Part shown: in pieces, positions 58,430-64,000 of the stretch
Numbering within the stretch: position 1 is the stretch's first letter
Layout: every line of letters begins with the position of its first letter
NCBI RefSeq assembly: GCF_001540865.1
Contig: NC_033628.1
Span: 5,878,231 to 5,942,230, forward strand
Reading direction: 5' to 3'
Source: Ananas comosus
Taxonomy: Eukaryota > Streptophyta > Magnoliopsida > Poales > Bromeliaceae
Length of the DNA: 64,000 nucleotides
Notes under the pieces: generated by a model
What the model was told of the DNA's origin: nothing
The model's database searches: none
The model's input: the letters and a program-made list of their open reading frames with translations, nothing else
Made by a program: the position numbers and the translations under genes

Positions 58430-58877
58430 ATTAGAATATTGCAAACTACATGAAACAATTTCTGCACCATTGAGTACCGGTGCACGAAGTGGAGTACTGG
58501 TACCCGAGCAGTTCCGATACCAGGAGCTCAGTTCCGTAAAACCCGTATGTTGGAAATTTTGGTTTCTGTTGCATTCCGGTACGCATCCGATGCAGTACCG
58601 ATACACCCCAAATCAGTACCGGTACTTCAGCCGAGTTCCGCAAAACCCGACAGCAGCCCAAACCTACACCCTACTAAGTTCGGGAACCTCATTCCAGTAC
58701 CGGTACTAGATACACAAAAACTGCAGTTTGCTGATTTTGATGTCAAAATCCGTTCTCGCGCTTGTTAAGTTCTAATAACAGACCAAAACTCTCGAAACAT
58801 CAACCAAAACTTCCAGAATAGCTCAAGATGTTATTCTCACATTAGAATTCATAATTTGCTAAAATTTAGTGTGCTAC
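58430..58877 (-). mobile_element. LTR fragment, minus orientation, with ACCGGT motifs
   Basis: GAGTACCGGTGCAC (58474), CAGTACCGGTACTTC (58613) and CAGTACCGGTACTAG (58695) are variants of the palindrome in other LTRs. The right end, TTTAGTGTGCTACA (58877), is the reverse complement of a TGTAGCAC... LTR start. The left end is not visible. Confidence 0.5.
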
Positions 58878-59108
58878 AACTGGCCCTCTTCATATACCAC
58901 CCAGCACGCGGATTGGGCCCCCTTTAGCCACAACCACAGTGCACGGTCTAAGTTGGCCCAATGCGCGGGTTAGCTCTACAGGTGAGCGGACCCCGCGCAA
59001 CCCACCGTGCAGGTTGGTCTTACATGCGGGTGGAACCCGTCATACGCGGACAGGCCCAGCGGCGAATGTGTTCATTATTGGGCCTCATAGGCAGTCCAAG
59101 AGACGTGA
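58878..59108. other. unassigned GC-rich stretch
   Basis: No reading frame or repeat structure is recognised between the LTR piece and the hAT-like element. Confidence 0.4.
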
Positions 59109-59116
59109 CTCACAAA

Positions 59117-59688
59117 TAGACCTGGCAATCTCGACCCATACCCGTGAGTACCCGCGGGTTACCCGCAAATTTGCAGGTATGGGTACCAACTTTTTCAACC
59201 CAAAAAATTACGGGTAAAACGGATGGGTACCCATTAAGCTGTGGACATTTTGGGTAACCCGCGAGTACCCACGGATACCCGCACATATATTTTTTAATTA
59301 CAAAATATATTTTCTTAATTAAAATATATATTTTTTTATTTACTCATCCTACAAATTCTAACTCTAATTTTTTATCACGTCTTTTATATTACGAAATTTT
59401 GAAGCTCTAAGACTTTAAATATTTTTATTATATGTTATGACATTTTAAATAATCAGTTATACTATATTTTTAAAACTTATATATATGTATTTTGCATTTA
59501 AAAAATATATGAGAAAAAAGAAAAAAAATTGCGGGTAACCCGTATACCCACCTGCCCACCCGCGGGTGGGTATGGATAATGATGTTGGCTACCCAAAAAT
59601 TTGTGGGTAAATTTTACTCATGCCGAAATAACCCGTGGGTAAAATAATCCACCCACGGGTTATCCAACCCGCCTGTTTGCCAGGTCTA
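59117..59688. mobile_element. hAT-like MITE, 572 bp, with 8-bp target duplication
   Basis: Terminal inverted repeats TAGACCTGGCAA / TTGCCAGGTCTA are perfect. The flanks are CTCACAAA (59109-59116) and CTCACATA (59689-59696), 8 bp with one mismatch. Subterminal zones are packed with ACCCGCGGGTTACCC / GGGTAACCCG type repeats. The centre is AT-rich. It encodes no transposase. Confidence 0.88.
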
Positions 59689-59696
59689 CTCACATA

Positions 59697-60487
59697 GCCC
59701 CGTACATGTCTATCATCCCATATGCCAATTTAGCGCGCTCAAAATTGCGCCAATTGTGCATAGAGATAAACTTGAAATGCCTCGCCAATTACGACTTAAG
59801 GGAATGTCGGTTTTATTATTATTATTTTTATACAAATCAATGCTAGATTTATTGCCCAAAAGAACCACCGTCAAGTGAAAACAAGCACTTCAAGTCTCTA
59901 ACAACCACTGTTGGAAATAATTAACCAAATCATGATGAAAAATCACATGGACTTTTTACATACCTTTCCGGTGCGGATTACATTGCGCTTATTAGGATTT
60001 GATCCCATCTTATTTTATAAACTTCTCGATATGCCTAGAAACTGTCTCAATTTCTCACACATTTTTCGTCTTTAGAATTGTTCTTTCTTGTCGCGATTCG
60101 GTTACCATAGTCGATCACAACATACTTCCCAAATTCCTTGGATTTTTTATGGTGCCCTACAATGAACCCAAGAGAGAATTTTTGTGACGAGATTATTTTA
60201 ATTTTTCTCTTGCATAAAATTTATAACCAGTCTCACAGATATTTATAGGCCATAGGGGAGACATTAATCATAATTTGATTCTAACTGAATCCCGCAAAGA
60301 TAGAAATTTAAACAAAATAGGATTTATCGATTTGTCTTTTAAATTTATTTCTTATCTCATGTAGATTAGAAATATTTTAAGTAAGTTCTAATATGTATTA
60401 ATCCTAACATTAGCCGTTTGGAAGAACACCTCAAGCTTCTTTCCCTTTTTTTTCCCCTGAAAATGAGTCGTACCTTTGGGAGACAAA
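59697..60487. other. unassigned, AT-rich
   Basis: Nothing recognisable; the longest frames are about 65 codons and carry no domain. Confidence 0.5.
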
Positions 60488-61290
60488 GGGTATGTTTGGT
60501 TCGAAGTCGAAATCGGTATCGAAATCGTAATGAGAATAAGCTGGAAACGGAATTGGAATGATTCATTATCTCATTTTGTTTGGTTCACCACCTGAATAAA
60601 AATCGGAATGAACTATTTTAATTCATTGTCGATGTTTTGATTGAGATAGATATCAGAAACATAATCAAATTAATATACCAATTTTATATTTATAATATAT
60701 TAGTTTAAATTGAAAATTAAATATTAAAAATTTACGTCAAAATTTTAAAATAATGTCAAAATTTTAAATAAATTATAAAAAAATAAAATTTAAAATTGAA
60801 CAAATAATTCAAAATATAAAACTAAATTTCGATTTATTCAAATTCAAACTTAAAATTATAATTTCAATTTTTTCAATTTGAATCCATAAACTTAATTCAA
60901 ATTTTAAATAAAATTTAAAAAATTTTTAAACTTTAAATTAAATTTAAATTTATAATTTAAATTCGAAATGCTTGATTGAATTTTAATTTTTAATTTAAGT
61001 TCAAATTAAAATTTAAAATTATAAATATAATTTTTAAACTTAAATTTATATTTTAATCAAAGAAATAAGTAAAAAAAAAAGTTAAATTTAATCCAAACAA
61101 ATCTATTCCACCCGGATTAAATTTGCAATTCGGCCTCCTAGGCCGGATTGGGAAAAGGGATAATTGAAAAAATCCCTATTCATCCGAGAATCGTAATCAA
61201 AATAAAAATTCCACATACCAAATACGGACAAAAACAGATTCGTCTATTTTGATTCAGATTCTAGGGTGAAAAGGGGCAAACCAACGCGCC
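60488..61290. mobile_element. AT-rich nonautonomous DNA element
   Basis: The left AGGGTATGTTTGGTTCGAAG with repeated GAAATCG motifs, and the right AGATTCGTCTATTTTGATTC ... GGGGCAAACCAACGCGCC, form an imperfect inverted pair of the 'GTTTGGTT' kind. The interior (60680-61080) is almost wholly A/T. No target duplication was confirmed. Confidence 0.5.
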
Positions 61291-61541
61291 TAAAAGGCAG
61301 GTAGTACAAATATTCGATCACGCACGCCCAGCTAGACAAAGATAATTGTTACGGCTAAAGCGACGCTTGTGAATCCACACCCGGCTAGACACAGAGATAG
61401 TTGTTACTGCTAAAGCGACGCTTGAGAGAAGCATTTAAGCCGCAGATATGCCGCAACCGATTTGATAAGCACGGCATGGCATCCAATCACCCTTCAGAAA
61501 CAACAAAGTATCCAACCATAAAACTAACCGTCTCTTTTGAA

Positions 61542-61591
<50 letters not shown>

Positions 61592-62689
61592 GTGCACTAC
61601 TTCTTGATTGAGAAAATTGTTTTACTACAACACTAGCTATGCTTTTTGATGTGCCCATTTCGTTGTTTGCATAAAAAGATGATGATAGCCGACCTTGCAA
61701 GCCACCAGTTGCAATAATATACCACGACGGGTAAAAGAGTAAGGAAAGGTAGAAAGCAAACAAACAACGGAGAAGCTTTAGACGATGCCCGTTAACAGTT
61801 GCAATACACTCAAGTGTATGAATAATGGGACATAAAATAATGGGGCATGATCAAAAGAGATAAAGCTACCTGTCACAAACAAGCGAATTCTACACCTACG
61901 TCATACATATTAAGAAGGTAAAAATATATGCACCTAACCAAAAATTTATATCGTTTTGGTTACAACCACCTGATTTTAAAATTTTGTGAACTTTACTGCG
62001 TAGCCTATCAATTTATTTAATTTTACTTTGATAACTAGTTTGGAAAACTATTATGTGCACCCGATGCATTTGTACATTCATACCCCGCACATTTAATTTT
62101 TTATTTGTCATTCATTTCATTTAATTATTCTATCTCTACCATACAATGAGTTGTGTTTTTTAAAAATTAAAAAGATTAAACAATTGAGTTCACATGAGAT
62201 GCATCTAAAAAAAAATTGACATGTGCTATGCACCAGGAACAGAATAAATTTTAAGAAAGCAAATCAAACCATTTGAAAGGTCGCAAAATCAAAACTTACA
62301 GCAATTGAAGTACGGTGGTCGCTTTCAAATGACCCAAAGTTTAGGTCTAATTCTATACACCTTCACCTAGTAAGAAAAATAAATGCTCGAGCACAAAAGA
62401 GAATACCTTCTCTAAAGGGAATATAAGGATTCACAACAAGCCGTTTGTGGCCAACTAGTTATATCATATATATATATATATATATATTAGGACAACAAAT
62501 GTGTTAGCAACTACATCAGCCAAATTCCTGCAATGTTTGCTCTCCGCAGATTGACGATCGACAAAAAGATTTTCTATTGTGAGGTCAAGCAGTTTAACAT
62601 CTTGGTAACTCTAGCTTTTTATTATAACTGATGGAGGTACAAGGAACAAAGAGATTTTTATTGTGATTGCTGTTAAAATCTGAGTCTCA
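61291..62689. other. intergenic, with long poly-T and a (TA)n
   Basis: 'CCGGCTAGACACAGAGATAG' with 'GCTAAAGCGACGCTTG' is a near repeat of the preceding 60 bp (61328-61370 and 61380-61424). A T-run of about 40 lies at about 61550-61590, possibly the tail of a minus-strand retroposon. (TA)n at 62463-62488. The last few hundred bases before 62690 are probably 3'UTR of the minus-strand gene. Confidence 0.5.
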
Positions 62690-62984
62690 CTAGGAAAATG
62701 GAAAGAACTTGATCCTCACCAAAAGAGGATAGAAGTGATCTTTATCGTAGTTGGGCCAAGAGTTGTTCTTACCTTTGAGAAACTTTTGATGAAGATTCCA
62801 GACTGTTTCGTCGTAATTCTCAATTAATTGATAATGCAACCCAATCTCTCTTATCTTTTGGAGGAACTTCTCCAATGAATCACCTCTCTTCGGGCTGAGA
62901 AATATGGCTTCTGATTCTTCAGAATGTTTCAACAAGGATATGACTGACCAAGCAAGGCTCTCATGGAATTCCTTGAAGAAGGTG
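62690..62984 (-). CDS. CAMKMT: calmodulin-lysine N-methyltransferase, last exon (partial gene)
   Basis: The minus-strand exon starts after acceptor TTACAG (AG at 62986-62985) and runs to TAG (62692-62690), about 98 codons. It reads FFKEFHESLAWSVISLLKHS, then EAIFLSPKRGDSLEKFLQKI, LHYQLIENYDETVWNLHQKF and KDHFYPLLVRI. The ENYD...H.K...YPLL pattern and the SPKRG(D/N)(S/T)L motif match the C-terminal part of CaMKMT, a class I methyltransferase that trimethylates a lysine of calmodulin. This part lies after the AdoMet-binding motifs, which would be encoded by upstream exons at higher coordinates outside the window. No stop or frameshift is seen. The symbol rests on remembered family motifs, not a search. 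Confidence 0.7.
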
Positions 62985-63542
62985 CTGTAAGAACAAGAAT
63001 AGTGAGCTATTATGATTTATAGAATACTCTTACTGCTTAATTTCATAAACAGAAAACAGGAATAGTTTTGCTACTCTACAATGACGAACATGAAAAAGTA
63101 AAACAACTATGGGAAAGATGTATGCCTAACTGACAGAATCAATATCTAGTCTAATTAACCTTACAGTGCAAAAACTTCAATTGAATGCTGTAGATTAAAG
63201 TTTTGGTAGTAAATAATCTCTGAATTATTTCTATTTGTACCAATCAAACCCCTACAAAAAGAGAGTTCAGCGATCACAAAGTAGTTAGTAGCACATCTAC
63301 CCGTCAACAGTGGTATGCATATTTACTCGGCTAAGGCAAGCAGGTAACAAAAGATAGTTCATAAGAACTTGACAACCTCGATAAATAATAACATCGTATC
63401 GTTACTCCGAAGCAAAGATATTGTATGCCAGTTTCTGCAGTGGTACAAAAGGAATTCTAACAATACTACACTAACTTAGTAGCGCTCTGTAACCTACATG
63501 ACGGAATCTCAAGCAGATCTTTTATGGTGGTTAACATTTAGA
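62985..63542 (-). other. intron of the minus-strand methyltransferase gene (presumed)
   Basis: No convincing second exon is visible between the acceptor at 62985 and the repeat at 63543. The sequence is AT-rich and non-coding. If the gene model is right, the intron extends beyond the window or past the next repeat. Confidence 0.5.
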
Positions 63543-64000
63543 GCTTGTTTGGTTCATCCATTTTGGATATGGAATGGGAATCGGTTTGATTAAATCCGGT
63601 TAATTTTGTTTGGTTTGCAAGAATCGGTTTGGAATTCCTATTCCGTACTAGAATGGGAATAGCCCATCAGCCTTCAACTTGATTCCGGTCTCCTAGCCCG
63701 GATTGTGATTTCATTCCCAAAGCCCACTAAGTTTCCGAGGCCCATGCAACCATCTCACCCTCCTCTCCTGTATACATACGATCTCTTCACCCCTCTCTCG
63801 TCAAAAAAGAAAAACACCTATCCTCTCTCAAAACCCTATCCCTAACCCACATCAATAAAAGTTTTTAAAAATAAATTTGATATTTTTTTTTTGGAAAAAT
63901 TATTAAAGAATAGTATTATATTTTTCATAAATTTTAAATAATATAAAATTATATTTGAGAGTAAAATTAGTATTATAGTATCCTATAATTTTTTAGTTTA
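63543..64000. mobile_element. left part of a nonautonomous DNA element, cut by the window end
   Basis: GCTTGTTTGGTTCATCCATT with 'GGAATGGGAATCGGTTTGAT' and its inverted phrases (GGAATTCCTATTCC, CTAGAATGGGAATAGCCC) resemble the left end at 60488. AT-rich after 63850. The right end is outside the window. Confidence 0.5.

Overview
The window is plant nuclear DNA, about 64 kb, dominated by nested transposable elements with only two recognisable host genes. Evidence for a plant: GT-AG introns, long LTR retrotransposons of the Ty3/gypsy chromovirus (Tekay/Del-like) and Ty1/copia SIRE-like types, many MITEs, teloboxes, and a plant-specific host protein. A monocot such as pineapple is plausible from general appearance, but this is a guess and not shown by the sequence. 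Eight runs of N (1486-1585, 22144-22937, 24296-24320, 26000, 35635-35765, 36708, 41130-41229, 50756-50780) break the region, and several are visibly scaffold joins.

Layout. 1-1664: gypsy LTR pieces and the N-terminal gag of a minus-strand element with its primer-binding site. 1720-7589: a broken plant-mobile-domain (PMD) gene on the plus strand. One of its introns holds a complete 3.3-kb minus-strand solo gypsy LTR (2920-6244) with an exact 5-bp target duplication. 7853-8090: a seven-unit palindrome array after the PMD gene. 8222-14840: three more gypsy LTR pieces or copies, with a Harbinger-type MITE inside the last. 14841-18403: a cluster of MITEs, most lying in (TA)n or (CT)n microsatellite. 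18404-24663: AT-rich sequence with Mutator-type and hAT-type nonautonomous elements and a short copia solo LTR.

24664-30360 is the gene island. A promoter-like block with TATA box and telobox lies upstream of a three-exon, 358-residue nuclear-type protein (26075-29920). From 30866 the repeats resume: a Mutator-type MITE with a perfect 9-bp duplication, a CT-rich tract, a minus-strand gag-only copia element (32525-34857), and gypsy LTRs in opposite orientations around a gag-only gypsy interior (36676-38928). Next come further LTRs and an unassigned stretch (41230-43640). A gypsy pol follows (43640-46938) whose 3' end (integrase tail plus chromodomain) is intact while the rest is riddled with indels. 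Its 3' LTR is at 46984-49704. Two copia LTRs and a second gag-only copia element with an extra plant-transposon-type ORF occupy 49705-58284. 58430-62640 holds an LTR piece, a hAT MITE and AT-rich repeats.

At the right edge the minus strand carries the last exon of a calmodulin-lysine N-methyltransferase gene (62690-62984), whose other exons must lie beyond the window. The gypsy and copia elements have no common pathway with the host genes. What they share is a palindrome with an ACCGGT core, repeated inside LTRs of both superfamilies. This and the gag-only architecture of both types are the most notable signals here.
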